From: Clostridiales bacterium
GTDB lineage: Bacteria; Bacillota; Clostridia; Oscillospirales; Oscillospiraceae
DNA: 64,000 bases
Assembly: GCA_003525905.1 (NCBI GenBank)
Contig: DQIA01000118.1
Coordinates: 9,248-73,247, forward strand
Reading direction: 5' to 3'
Shown here: piece by piece, positions 33,955 to 42,824 of the stretch
Numbering within the stretch: the first letter of the stretch is position 1
How the letters are laid out: every line of letters begins with the position of its first letter
The notes under the pieces: generated by a model
What the model was told of the DNA's origin: nothing
What the model saw: only the letters and a program-made list of their open reading frames with translations
The model's database searches: none
Position numbers and translations under genes: made by a program

Positions 33955-35253
33955 CTAAGATACAAACCAGTAGTTGCGTGCCGTGTGTACGGCCTGCAGG
34001 GAGTCGTCACGGTAATTTGGCTCGAGACCCTCGACCAGCAGGTCAACGGTCTCGACCTCCGGCAGGGCGCTCAGCGAAGCGACGATCTCGCGCACGGCCA
34101 TGCGCTCCTGCTCGGCCGTGCGGCAGCCTTCGAGAAATTCGGCTGTCAGGTCGAGCGTGCATACGCCGCCTGCCAGCTTGAGGGACAGAATTTTCGTGCC
34201 CTGCGGGATGGAGTTTTCCAGCCCGTTTTCGCCCTCGAGCGCCAGCAGGGCCTCCAGCACACACTGCACGCTGCTGGTGCCCTCGGCGAGCGTGAGCTGC
34301 ATCGGCACCTGCGCCAGCAGCGGCATCGTGTCGCAGGTCAGGCTGAGCGTGACGTCCAGCGTTCCGTCCAGTGCAGGCACATAGATCATGCGCTCGTCGC
34401 GTGCAAGGCCGTTCTCCAGCTCCAGCACATACAGCCGCTCCACGGGCGCGCCCGCGATCCAGAGATCCACGGTCTGGATCTGCGGCAGCTCTGTCAGAGA
34501 ATTCACAATGGCGTAGACGGCCAGCCGCTCCGTGTTCCAGCTGCGCGGCATCCCCGTCAGGAACTGCGAGGAGAGATCGACGGTGCAAACGCCGTTTTCT
34601 ACACTGACGCTGCGCAGTGCCGTGCCCTCGGGAATGGCGCTCTCGCTTTCCGGCAGGGCCAGCAGGCGGCGCACGATCTCTGCGGGCCGGTCGGCCGCAT
34701 TCATGGCGGCGACGGTCTGCGTTTCGCGCACGAGGTAGCGCTGCGCCTCGTCCGGCACATAGAGCACGAGCTCCTCCTCCTGCTCCTCCATGCCGTTGTC
34801 GCGCAGCAGGATATCCTTGGCGGCCAGCACATCGGCCGCGCCGTCGCCGCTGCGCAGAATGCTCACGCGCTGCACACCGGGCAGCTGCAGGAGCGTCCGG
34901 GCAAGGCAGGCGTTGAGAATGGTGCGGTCGAGGCTCCGGCACGGTATGCCGGAAAAGACCAGCTCCGCCGTGCCCTCGGTCAGGCCAATGGACTCCAGCG
35001 CCCAGTCTGCGGGCAGGGGAGTGCGCAGCTCCGGCGAGGCGGGCCCCTTCAGGTATTGCAGCACGACGGTACGCAGACCGGCGTCTGGCTCGAGCGGCGC
35101 GGCCTCGGCGCGGATCACGCCGTCCTCGCCGCCGAAGGCGACCTCAGCGCAGCGGTAGTAGAAGGAAAACGGGGCGTCCGCCTGCTCTGCGGGCGCGGTG
35201 GTGCAGGCGCACAGCAGCACAAGCGGGAGCAGCAAAAGCAGCAGGCGTCTCAT
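33955..35253 (-). CDS. Lipoprotein with three GerMN-type domains
   Basis: 432 aa. The signal peptide MRRLLLLLLPLVLLCAC ends in a lipobox, so the protein should be anchored outside the membrane. Three GerMN-like repeats follow: ~25-105, ~165-285 and ~290-430. Repeats two and three share VCTVDLSSQFL/VCTLDLTAEFL and QTVDLWIAG/ETVDLLVEG. GerMN domains are thought to bind peptidoglycan or spore envelope. The gene overlaps the histidine kinase stop by 4 bp, forming regulator-kinase-lipoprotein, the same order as mtrA-mtrB-lpqB of actinobacteria, whose LpqB also has a GerMN domain. Confidence 0.85.
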   Translation of the reverse strand: MRRLLLLLLPLVLLCACTTAPAEQADAPFSFYYRCAEVAFGGEDGVIRAEAAPLEPDAGLRTVVLQYLKGPASPELRTPLPADWALESIGLTEGTAELVFSGIPCRSLDRTILNACLARTLLQLPGVQRVSILRSGDGAADVLAAKDILLRDNGMEEQEEELVLYVPDEAQRYLVRETQTVAAMNAADRPAEIVRRLLALPESESAIPEGTALRSVSVENGVCTVDLSSQFLTGMPRSWNTERLAVYAIVNSLTELPQIQTVDLWIAGAPVERLYVLELENGLARDERMIYVPALDGTLDVTLSLTCDTMPLLAQVPMQLTLAEGTSSVQCVLEALLALEGENGLENSIPQGTKILSLKLAGGVCTLDLTAEFLEGCRTAEQERMAVREIVASLSALPEVETVDLLVEGLEPNYRDDSLQAVHTARNYWFVS

Positions 35254-36692
35254 GTCTCGTCCTCCTCCAGATCAAAATGCGGGAACCGCACGGTGAAGAT
35301 CGTGCCGCCGCCCGGCCGGGCCTGCACAGTGATGGTGCCGTAGCTGCGCTCGACCATGTCGTGCACGATGGAAAGGCCCAGCCCGGCGCCGCCCGCGGCG
35401 CGGGAGCGTGCCTTGTCCACGCGGTAAAAACGCTCGAAAATATGCTCCATGGACTCCGGCGGGATGCCTGCACCGCTGTCCTCGACGCGCAGCTCCACCT
35501 GATCGCCCGCCCGGCGGACGGACACGCCGACCCAGCCGTCCTGCCGGTTGTATTTGATAGCATTTTCCGTTAGATTGAATACGATCTGATACAGATCGTC
35601 CTCCACAGTCATGACGCTGCAGTCCGGCTCGAACGTTGTGTCGATGCCGATGCCGCGCAGCCGCGCCAGCGGCAGCAGCATGCGCACGACCTTGCGCACG
35701 ACGGGCGCGGCATCGAGGATCTCGCGCTCCTCTTCCACGCTGCTGTCGAGCTTTGTGAGCGTCAGGAGCTTCTGCGTCAGGCGGCCGAGACGGTCTGCCT
35801 CGCGGCCAATGTCGCCGATGAACTCGCGCTGCGTCTCGGGGTCCATCTCGTTTTGCAGGATGGAGTCGGACAGCAGCTTGATGGAGGCCAGCGGCGTTTT
35901 CAGCTCGTGGGACGCGTCGGAGACGAACTGCCGCCGCCGCGCCTCGGAGCTTTCCAGCCTTGCGGCCAGCTCATTGAAGGCCCGGCTCAGGCGCTCGACC
36001 TCGTCGTGCCCGCGGACGGGCGACTGCTGGGAATAGTCGCCCTCGCGCATGCGGCCGACCTGATTCAGAATGGCGCGCATGCGCCGCGAGAATGCGGCCG
36101 AGAAGAACAGGGAGAACAGCACGACGCCGCCCTCCAGCGCAAACGAAATGCGCAGAATGTTGCGCTCCAGCGCGGCGATCAGCTCGCCCTGATCCGTGTC
36201 GTACGACATGAGATACACGGCCCCCAGCGTTTTGCCGCCGCGTATGAGCGGAACGGCGGCGTGGCTCTCCACGGCGCCGTCGGCATAGCGGGCGAAAAAG
36301 ACGTCGCTGCCCTCCAGCGCCGTGATAAGCTCCGGAAACAGCAGCGTCTTTCCCTCGGCATTGCCGGTGGTCAGAGAATCGTATACGGCAACGCCCGCAG
36401 CGTCAGTCACGACGGTGCGGGTGGTGTGCAGCTCCTCCATGGAATTTACGGCCTGGGCGGCCCGGCCTGCGGAAAGCTCGTCGAGCTGCAGCAGGGCATT
36501 GCTCAGCAGCTGCGCCTTGCTCTCAAGCGAATCGGCCTGCGCGTGGAACGTCACACTGCGGATGGTCGTCGAGGCATAGAGGTTCAGCAGGAACAGGGCG
36601 GCCGCCGTGATGAGGATGTAGGCGGCGGCATAGCGAAGCTGTGAGCTGGCAGGCAGAAAGCTGCGGTGTTTACGCTTTGAAATAGTACCCAA
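35250..36692 (-). CDS. Sensor histidine kinase
   Basis: 480 aa: membrane helix 1 (~21-40), an extracellular sensor of about 140 residues, helix 2 (~184-202), a HAMP linker (~203-255), HisKA with phospho-acceptor His262 in SDASHELKTPLAS, and a HATPase domain (NLTENAIKY, DSGAGIPPE, GAGLGLSI). The start is probably TTG at 36692, inside the regulator's 3' end; no ATG or GTG occurs before the first helix and the ribosome site is poor, so translation is likely coupled. It is paired with the downstream-coded lipoprotein. Confidence 0.9.
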   Translation of the reverse strand: MGTISKRKHRSFLPASSQLRYAAAYILITAAALFLLNLYASTTIRSVTFHAQADSLESKAQLLSNALLQLDELSAGRAAQAVNSMEELHTTRTVVTDAAGVAVYDSLTTGNAEGKTLLFPELITALEGSDVFFARYADGAVESHAAVPLIRGGKTLGAVYLMSYDTDQGELIAALERNILRISFALEGGVVLFSLFFSAAFSRRMRAILNQVGRMREGDYSQQSPVRGHDEVERLSRAFNELAARLESSEARRRQFVSDASHELKTPLASIKLLSDSILQNEMDPETQREFIGDIGREADRLGRLTQKLLTLTKLDSSVEEEREILDAAPVVRKVVRMLLPLARLRGIGIDTTFEPDCSVMTVEDDLYQIVFNLTENAIKYNRQDGWVGVSVRRAGDQVELRVEDSGAGIPPESMEHIFERFYRVDKARSRAAGGAGLGLSIVHDMVERSYGTITVQARPGGGTIFTVRFPHFDLEEDET

Positions 36693-37344
36693 CTCCCCAC
36701 TTTGTCATGATGTATTCCGGTTCGGCCGGAACGGTCTCCAGTTTTTCACGGATGCGGCGGATGTGGACGTCCACCGTGCGGATATCGCTGCGGTACTCAT
36801 AGCTCCAGATGAGGTCAAGCAGATTTTCACGGGAGTAGACGCGGTTCGGGTTGCGGATGAGCAGCTCGACAAGGTCAAACTCGCGCGCCGTCAGCTCGAC
36901 GGGCTTGCCGTCCTTATAGACGTTGCGCTCCTGCGTGTCGACAGTCAGGCTGCCCGCCGTGATGCGGTTGTTCTGGTTCTCCAGTCCGCCGCTGCGGCGC
37001 AGCAGGGCGCGGATGCGCGCCTTCAGCTCCAGAATGTTGAAGGGCTTTGTCAGATAATCGTCCGCGCCGTGCTCAAAGCCAAGCAGCTTGTCCATGTCCT
37101 CTGTGCGGGCAGTGAGCATGATAATGGGAACGTCCGAAAATTCCCGGATGGTGCGGCAGGCGGTCAGCCCGTCGACCTCCGGCATCATGACGTCCAGCAC
37201 GATGAGCCGGATGTCCGGATCGCGCGCCAGCTCGATGGCCTCACGGCCGTTGCTGCCGGTGACGACCTGATAGCCGTCGTTCTGCAGGTTGAAGCGAATG
37301 CCCTTGACCAGCAGCTCTTCATCATCTACGACCAGTATTTTCAT
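36670..37344 (-). CDS. Response regulator, OmpR/PhoB family
   Basis: 224 aa. The receiver domain has acidic Asp7-Asp8, phospho-acceptor Asp51 (VLDVMMPEVDG), Thr in MLTART and the conserved Lys in YLTKPFN. The C-terminal winged helix shows LTAREFDLVELLIRNPNRVYSRE and VDVHIRRIREKLE. GGAGG precedes the ATG. Its start overlaps the end of the comEA-like frame (ATGA) and its end overlaps the kinase. Targets are unknown. Confidence 0.95.
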   Translation of the reverse strand: MKILVVDDEELLVKGIRFNLQNDGYQVVTGSNGREAIELARDPDIRLIVLDVMMPEVDGLTACRTIREFSDVPIIMLTARTEDMDKLLGFEHGADDYLTKPFNILELKARIRALLRRSGGLENQNNRITAGSLTVDTQERNVYKDGKPVELTAREFDLVELLIRNPNRVYSRENLLDLIWSYEYRSDIRTVDVHIRRIREKLETVPAEPEYIMTKWGVGYYFKA

Positions 37345-37783
37345 GGTTCTTCCTCCACCGTGACCAGTTCGCGGAGCTTTTCCAGCTTGCCCTCGCCGAT
37401 GCCCTCGACCGCAATGAGCTCGTCCACGCTGCGGAAGGGGCCATGCGCCTCGCGGTAATCCACGATGCGCTGTGCAGCACCTCGCCAATGCCGGGAAGCG
37501 TTGTCAGCTCCTGCGCCGTGGCGCGGTTGAGATCGAGCGGACCCGGCTCCGTGGGCGGCTGCGTTGCGGCCTCCGTCGGCGCTGCCGTCGATTTCTCTGT
37601 CGGAGCGGAAGCCGCCGGGACGGACGGCAGGGCAGACTCCGTCTGTGCGGGGATGGTGCGCGCCGTGCGCACCGTAACGCCGTCCGTATGCTGTGTCCAG
37701 CGCGCCACGCCAAAGCCCAGACAGAAGGCAAGAAAGACGGCCGCCAGGGTGATGACCCAGTTCCAACGCGGTTTCTGCTCCAT
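37341..37783 (-). pseudogene. ComEA-like helix-hairpin-helix protein with a frameshift
   Basis: Two overlapping frames make one protein. Frame one from ATG 37783 gives a membrane anchor (WVITLAAVFLAFCLGFGVARW), a Thr/Pro/Ala linker and the first half of a ComEA domain (LDLNRATAQELTTLPGIGEVL). The rest (AQRIVDYREAHGPFRSVDEL..GIGEGKLEKLRELV) is in another frame ending at 37341. One base appears missing at or next to 37475; restoring it gives a 147 aa ComEA-type DNA receptor whose stop overlaps the response regulator start (ATGA). It may be a real mutation or a sequence error. Confidence 0.8.
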
Positions 37784-37798
37784 TTTCGCTCTGCTCCG

Positions 37799-37826
37799 TT
37801 GACATAATCCGGATTTTTGTTATAAT
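37799..37826 (+). promoter_or_regulatory. Promoter of the D-alanyl-D-alanine carboxypeptidase gene
   Basis: TTGACA (37799-37804), 16 nt, TATAAT (37821-37826), about 105 bp before the start codon. Confidence 0.8.
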
Positions 37827-37932
37827 GTGTCTGTCGGACCGGCATACGGTATTCCGCGCGGCCTGTCCATCCTCATTATATCACACAGTTCCGCCCTGCG
37901 GCAATGCCGCCGCGGCGTTTTTGGAGGAGAAT

Positions 37933-39528
37933 ATGAAAAAAAGACTTTTGTCCGGGCTGGTCCTGCTGGCCCTGCTGCAGTGCCTGATGCTCCCGGCCTT
38001 CGCGGAGCCGACGGACGCACCGGCCGATCCCACGGAGCCGTCCGCCTCGGAGACCGCGGCCGATCCCACGGATGCGCCGACCGACGGCACGGAACCGAGT
38101 ACAACGGATGCGACGGAGCCGAGCGCGGCAGACGCCACCGAGCCGGAGGCCACTGCGCCTGCCGAAAACGGCAGGACTCCCGCCGCTGTGACGGATGAGA
38201 CGCCGCCCGCGCTGAACGATTTCGGCCAGTATCTCGATACCACGGTGCAGGCCAAGGCGGCGGCGCTTGTGGAGCTGAACAGCGATACGCTCGTCTATGG
38301 CATGAATCTGGACGAAAAGGTCTATCCCGCCAGCCTGACGAAGATCATGACGTGTATGCTGGCGCTGGAGCATGGAAACCTCGACGACATCGTGACGGTC
38401 AGCCATGAGGCTCTGCAGGATCTGAATGCAGCGGGCAGCTCCGCCGGCCTGCTCGAGGGCGAGCAGCTGTCTCTGCGCGAGCTGCTGTACTGCGTGATGA
38501 TCTCGTCGGCAAACGAGGCCTGCAACGTTGTGGCGGAGTACATCGCAGGGGATATCCCATCTTTCGTGGCGCTCATGAACGCGCAGGCGGCGGCCCTCGG
38601 CATGACAGGCACGCATTTTGCCAATGCCCACGGCCTGCATGACGAGAATCACTACACCACCGTGCGCGACCTCGTTACGCTGGCGCGCTGGGCCTGGCAG
38701 AGTGAGCAGTTCCGGGAATTCTCCACGCAGACATCCCACACGGTGCCTGCGACGAACAAGTCCGAGGAGCGCGTGCTCCGCACGACGAACTATCTGACGA
38801 GCGGTCAGACCGTCGGAAAGTATTACTACGACAAGGCGCGCGGCATCAAGACCGGCTTCACGACCCCTGCGGGCGGCTGCCTCATCTCCACGGCGGAGAG
38901 TGGTTCGCTGCATTTCCTCAGCGTCGTCTGCGGCTGCGAGACGCTGCAGAACGACGACGGCACGGAGACGGACCAGCGCTTCACGGAGACGAAGCGGCTG
39001 TTCGAATACGGCTTCAATCATTTGAACAGTGTACAGGTGCTGGCGGACACGGCCCTTGTGGACATGCCGCAGGTGCTGTATGCCGAGGGGCGCGACAGCG
39101 TTGTCGTGCGCGCGAAGGACAACATCTCCGTTCTGCTGCCGGACAGCTGCGATACCTCCGGCATTACGCTGACCGTGCAGTATGATTCCGAAGCGCCGCT
39201 CGAGGCGCCGCTTGAGGCCGAGACGAAGGTCGGTACCGTCAGTGCCGTGCTGGACGGCAAGGTGCTTGCGACCTGCGACCTCGTGACGCTGACGGCCGTG
39301 ATGCGCTCCACGCCGAAATACGTCGCCAAGCAGACCGAAAGCGTGCTGGCGAAGATCTGGAAGGGCATGTGGCGGCTGTGGTTCGTGACCGTGCCGGTGC
39401 TGCTGGCGCTGGTGTTCTGGCTCATCGTTGCCATCCTGCGCTCCGTCAATCGCCGCCGCGCGAAGAAGCGCGCCATGCGCGCGCGCCGTCCGGGAGCCCG
39501 TCAGGGCAGGGAGGACCGCCGTGGATGA
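37933..39528 (+). CDS. D-alanyl-D-alanine carboxypeptidase (PBP5/DacF family)
   Basis: An exported, membrane-tethered enzyme trimming the terminal D-Ala of stem peptides. It is 531 aa: signal peptide ending near AFA (residue ~24), a Thr/Glu/Pro-rich linker (~25-80), then a peptidase S11 domain with Ser134-Leu-Thr-Lys137, Ser192-Ala-Asn194 and Lys306-Thr-Gly308, a PBP5-like C-domain, and a C-terminal membrane helix (~482-502) with a basic tail. TTGGAGGAG precedes the ATG. In spore formers this family includes DacF and DacB; the exact role is open. Confidence 0.93.
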   Translation: MKKRLLSGLVLLALLQCLMLPAFAEPTDAPADPTEPSASETAADPTDAPTDGTEPSTTDATEPSAADATEPEATAPAENGRTPAAVTDETPPALNDFGQYLDTTVQAKAAALVELNSDTLVYGMNLDEKVYPASLTKIMTCMLALEHGNLDDIVTVSHEALQDLNAAGSSAGLLEGEQLSLRELLYCVMISSANEACNVVAEYIAGDIPSFVALMNAQAAALGMTGTHFANAHGLHDENHYTTVRDLVTLARWAWQSEQFREFSTQTSHTVPATNKSEERVLRTTNYLTSGQTVGKYYYDKARGIKTGFTTPAGGCLISTAESGSLHFLSVVCGCETLQNDDGTETDQRFTETKRLFEYGFNHLNSVQVLADTALVDMPQVLYAEGRDSVVVRAKDNISVLLPDSCDTSGITLTVQYDSEAPLEAPLEAETKVGTVSAVLDGKVLATCDLVTLTAVMRSTPKYVAKQTESVLAKIWKGMWRLWFVTVPVLLALVFWLIVAILRSVNRRRAKKRAMRARRPGARQGREDRRG

Positions 39529-40090
39529 GCTCAATGTCCTGCGCATGTCCTGCGAGGGCTGCACGGGCTGCGGCCTTGCCGCCACGCGCCACAGCGTCGT
39601 GTTCGGCGTCGGACCATGCCCCTCGCCCGTCGTCTTCATCGGGGAAGGCCCCGGCCAGCAGGAGGACCTGCGCGGCGAGCCATTCGTCGGCCCGGCCGGG
39701 CAGCTGCTCGACGACATGCTGTCTATCATCGACCTCGGGCGGCACAACTGCTATATCTGCAATATCGTCAAATGCCGCCCGCCCGGAAACCGCGATCCGC
39801 AGCCGCAGGAGCAGGACGCCTGCTTCGGCTGGCTCGAGCGGCAGCTCCGGCTGCTGCAGCCGAGCATCATCGTCTGCCTCGGGCGCATTGCGGCCATGCG
39901 GCTCATCCGGCCGGATTTCCGCATCACGCGGGAGCATGGCCAGTGGTTCGAGCGGAACGGCGTGCGCTATCTTGCCATGTATCATCCCTCCGCTCTGCTG
40001 CGGGACCCGGCGCGCCGCCCGGAGACATACACGGACCTGCTGACGCTGCGCGAGGCCGTGCGGACGCTCGGCCCGCTGCCGAATGCCTGA
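39521..40090 (+). CDS. Uracil-DNA glycosylase, type 4 (iron-sulfur)
   Basis: Removes uracil from DNA in base excision repair. It is 189 aa. The [4Fe-4S] cysteines are visible: C11..C14 (SCEGCTGC) and the pair around YICNIVKCRPPGNRDP. The catalytic segment GEGPGQQEDLRGEPFVGPAGQLLD and the late YHPSALLR motif fit the family. The start is GTG 39521 with CAGGGAGG upstream, overlapping the carboxypeptidase end by 8 bp; ATG 39545 is a less likely start. Confidence 0.93.
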   Translation: MDELNVLRMSCEGCTGCGLAATRHSVVFGVGPCPSPVVFIGEGPGQQEDLRGEPFVGPAGQLLDDMLSIIDLGRHNCYICNIVKCRPPGNRDPQPQEQDACFGWLERQLRLLQPSIIVCLGRIAAMRLIRPDFRITREHGQWFERNGVRYLAMYHPSALLRDPARRPETYTDLLTLREAVRTLGPLPNA

Positions 40091-40098
40091 ACCCGTAC

Positions 40099-40138
40099 CG
40101 CCCCGCCGGATTTTTTTCGCGGCGGGGCGCTCTTTTTT
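40099..40138 (+). terminator. Terminator after the uracil-DNA glycosylase gene
   Basis: A 10 bp stem CGCCCCGCCG/CGGCGGGGCG around a T-rich loop, then TCTTTTTT. Confidence 0.88.
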
Positions 40139-40149
40139 GCGGAAAACGG

Positions 40150-40178
40150 TTGTAATTTTTGTAATAATTTGTTACCAT
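40150..40178 (+). promoter_or_regulatory. Promoter of exonuclease III/SLH-NlpC operon
   Basis: TTGTAA (40150-40155), 17 nt, TACCAT (40173-40178), 26 bp upstream of the start codon. Confidence 0.6.
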
Positions 40179-40204
40179 AGAGAAAAAGATGAAGGGAACT
40201 GCCT

Positions 40205-40972
40205 ATGAAACTGATCTCGTGGAACGTCAACGGCATCCGCGCCTGCCTGCAGAAGGGCTTTGAGGACGCCTTCCGGACGCTGAACGCCGATTTCTTCTGC
40301 CTGCAGGAGACGAAGGCGCAGCCGCTTCAGGTCGAGCTGGATCTGCCGGGCTACCGGCAGTACTGGTATTCCGCGGAGAAAAAGGGCTACTCCGGCACGG
40401 CGATCTTTGCCCGGTACGAGCCGCTCGCCGTGACCTACGGCGTCGGCGTGGAGGAGCTGGACCACGAGGGGCGGCTCATCACGCTGGAATATCCGAACTG
40501 CTTTATCGCAACGTGCTACACGCCCAACGCGCAGGACGGATTAAAGCGCCTTGACCACCGCATGGCCTGGGACGATGCGTTCCGCGCCTATCTCGTCTCG
40601 CTCGACCGGCAGAAGCCGGTGATCGTCTGTGGCGACCTGAATGTGGCGCATCAGGAGATCGATCTGAAGAACCCCGGCCCGAACCGCGGCAACGCGGGCT
40701 TCTCGGACGAGGAGCGCGGCAAGTTCACCGAGCTGCTGCAGGCCGGGTTCACGGATACGTTCCGCTACCGCAATCCCGACCTCACGGGCGCGTATTCGTG
40801 GTGGAGCTACCGCTTCCACGCGCGGGAGAAGAACGCGGGCTGGCGCATCGACTATTTTCTTGTGTCCGACCGCCTGCGCGAGTCCGTTGCGGCCGCACCC
40901 ATTTATCAGGAAATTTACGGCTCCGACCACTGTCCGGTCGGCCTGGAGCTGGATCTGGAGGTATCTGCATGA
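40205..40972 (+). CDS. xth: Exodeoxyribonuclease III
   Basis: An AP endonuclease and 3' exonuclease of the EEP fold, 255 aa. Landmarks: SWNVNGIRACL near the N-terminus with the metal-binding Asn, LQETKAQ (metal-binding Glu), GDLNVAHQEIDL and the C-terminal GSDHCPVGL with the catalytic His. It functions in base excision repair, matching the glycosylase just upstream. Its stop overlaps the next gene by 4 bp (ATGA at 40969). Confidence 0.96.
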   Translation: MKLISWNVNGIRACLQKGFEDAFRTLNADFFCLQETKAQPLQVELDLPGYRQYWYSAEKKGYSGTAIFARYEPLAVTYGVGVEELDHEGRLITLEYPNCFIATCYTPNAQDGLKRLDHRMAWDDAFRAYLVSLDRQKPVIVCGDLNVAHQEIDLKNPGPNRGNAGFSDEERGKFTELLQAGFTDTFRYRNPDLTGAYSWWSYRFHAREKNAGWRIDYFLVSDRLRESVAAAPIYQEIYGSDHCPVGLELDLEVSA

Positions 40973-42597
40973 AAAAGCAACGCATCATTCGCTGTCTCAG
41001 CGCGCTCCTGTGCTTGTGCCTGCTGGCAGGGTTTGCCCCTGCGGCCATGGCCTATTCGAATGTCAGCGACTGGGCAAAGTCCGAGGTCGCGGAGATGGAG
41101 GCGCTCGGCCTGCTGCCGGACTGCCTGCTGAAGGCCGACCTTTCTGCCAACATCACGCGCGGCGAGATGTGCAAAATGGCCGTCGAGGTCTATGAGAACC
41201 TGATGAACGTGGAGGCATCCTGCGCCAGTGGGGCCAGGTATTTCACGGACACGCAGGAGATGGAGATCAACTTCGCCTTTGAGCAGGGCATCATCAACGG
41301 CTACGAGGACCAGACGTTCCGCCCGAATGAGCCGCTGAGCCGTCAGGACTTCTTCAAGATCACCTATAACCTGATGACGCGCGCGCTGTTCTGGAAGGAC
41401 GAGAGCGTCGAGCCGTCCGACCTTTCCCAGTTTACGGACGCAGCCTCCGTCAGCGACTATGCGCTCGAGCCGACGCAGTATATGGTCGCGCTCGGCGTGG
41501 TGCGCGGCACCGGCACGGCCCTTGAGCCGAAGGGCACGACGGAGCGGCAGGCGGCCATCGCCATGTTCCGCCGCGCGTATTACATTGTCAGCGAGTGGCT
41601 GCGCAAAAATGATGATATGCCGGTCGATCCGGACCCGGATGACGACGGCGGCTACAGCGGTATCCCGGCGTGGGCCGTTGCAGAGTTCTCTGAGGTCGTG
41701 AAGCTCGGCATCATCCCCTCGAGTCTCGACAATGCCGACCTGAGCAAGCCCATCTCCCGCGCCCAGATGTGCTCCATCGCCATGCTGGCCTATAACGGCC
41801 TGATGGGCACGGAATATACGCCGTCCGGCACGGCGCACTTCACGGACACGAACGATCCGGACGTGAACGCGGCCTATGAGCTCAAGATCGTGCAGGGCTA
41901 CGGTGACGGCCGCTTCGGCCCGAACGATACGCTGACGCGCGAACAGTTCTTTAAAATTTCGTGCAACTTCATGCAGACCGTCGGCTATCCGACGGAGCAG
42001 AATCCGCGCGTGAACCGCTATTCCCTCAGCGAATTCTCCGACCTGAAGCAGCTTGCCGAGTGGGCGAAAACGCCGACGCGCCTGCTGTGCTACATCGGCG
42101 CGGTCAAGGGCAGCGACGGCAAGCTCCTGCCGCAGTCGTCCACCAGCAGTCTGGAGGCGCTTGTGATCTTCCTGCGCTGCTATAAGTTCACCACATCGTG
42201 GGACGGCACGATCGAGCAGCCCTCGCTGGCGGACGATCTGGTGGCCTACGCGCTGACGTTCGAGGGCTATGACTACGTCTACGGCGGCACGACGCCCGCG
42301 GGCTTCGACTGCTCCGGCTTCGTGCAGTATGTCTACCGCCACTTCGGCTTCAACATCACGCGCACGGCGACGTCGCAGTATTATAACGACGGCGAGCATG
42401 TCAGCCGCAGCGAGCTGATGCCGGGCGACCTCGTGTTCTTCGGCTCCGGCGGTGAGATCACGCATGTCGGCATTTACATCGGCGGCGGACGCTTCATCCA
42501 TGCGGCCAATCCGCGCAAGGGCGTCATCATCAGCTCCCTGAGCGAGAGCTATTACAACGCCCGCTACTTCGGCGCGAACCGCATCATTTTTGAATGA
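40969..42597 (+). CDS. S-layer homology protein with C-terminal NlpC/P60 peptidase
   Basis: A secreted cell wall hydrolase, 542 aa. A signal peptide (~1-26, ending AMA) is followed by SLH-type repeats (ISRxQMC/FTDT and GYxDGxFxPN patterns) in two blocks, ~27-215 and ~232-395, split by an acidic linker PVDPDPDDDGG. The C-terminal ~120 residues form an NlpC/P60 domain with Cys448 (FDCSGF), His499 (THVGIY) and His511 (FIHAANP). It would bind secondary wall polymer and cut stem peptides. The ATGA overlap with exonuclease III is an odd pairing. Confidence 0.94.
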   Translation: MKKQRIIRCLSALLCLCLLAGFAPAAMAYSNVSDWAKSEVAEMEALGLLPDCLLKADLSANITRGEMCKMAVEVYENLMNVEASCASGARYFTDTQEMEINFAFEQGIINGYEDQTFRPNEPLSRQDFFKITYNLMTRALFWKDESVEPSDLSQFTDAASVSDYALEPTQYMVALGVVRGTGTALEPKGTTERQAAIAMFRRAYYIVSEWLRKNDDMPVDPDPDDDGGYSGIPAWAVAEFSEVVKLGIIPSSLDNADLSKPISRAQMCSIAMLAYNGLMGTEYTPSGTAHFTDTNDPDVNAAYELKIVQGYGDGRFGPNDTLTREQFFKISCNFMQTVGYPTEQNPRVNRYSLSEFSDLKQLAEWAKTPTRLLCYIGAVKGSDGKLLPQSSTSSLEALVIFLRCYKFTTSWDGTIEQPSLADDLVAYALTFEGYDYVYGGTTPAGFDCSGFVQYVYRHFGFNITRTATSQYYNDGEHVSRSELMPGDLVFFGSGGEITHVGIYIGGGRFIHAANPRKGVIISSLSESYYNARYFGANRIIFE

Positions 42598-42616
42598 ACC
42601 ATACGATCAAACATAT

Positions 42617-42654
42617 AAAGCAGGCGTGTCATGTTTGGCACGCCTGCTTTTTAC
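42617..42654 (+). terminator. Terminator after the SLH-NlpC gene
   Basis: AAAGCAGGCGTG and CACGCCTGCTTT with a 10 nt loop and a T tract. Confidence 0.88.
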
Positions 42655-42754
42655 GGTGGCATAATAGCATGGGAAAGATCGTATTGTGCGAAACTGCATA
42701 GATAATGACTGTTATATTGCGCAATTTTGGAGAAAATATTTTAATCTGTACCTC

Positions 42755-42782
42755 TTGACAAAATTCAAAATGGTGGTATCAT
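42755..42782 (+). promoter_or_regulatory. Promoter of clpB
   Basis: TTGACA (42755-42760), 16 nt, TATCAT (42777-42782), just upstream of the CIRCE operator. Confidence 0.8.
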
Positions 42783-42797
42783 GGGGTCAAAAGAGGT

Positions 42798-42824
42798 TAG
42801 CACTCAACAAGAGAGAGTGCTAAA
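42798..42824 (+). promoter_or_regulatory. CIRCE operator (HrcA binding site)
   Basis: A perfect TTAGCACTC, 9 nt spacer, GAGTGCTAA. It covers the transcription start region of clpB, so the heat-shock repressor HrcA should control this gene. Confidence 0.97.

Noticed and set aside
37470..37480. Programmed ribosomal frameshift in the comEA-like gene
   Set aside because: No slippery heptamer is seen at the shift site; a lost base is simpler.
37839..37932. An N-terminal extension of the carboxypeptidase from 37825
   Set aside because: It begins inside the -10 region and lacks a ribosome site; ATG 37933 has GGAGGAG and starts a proper signal peptide.
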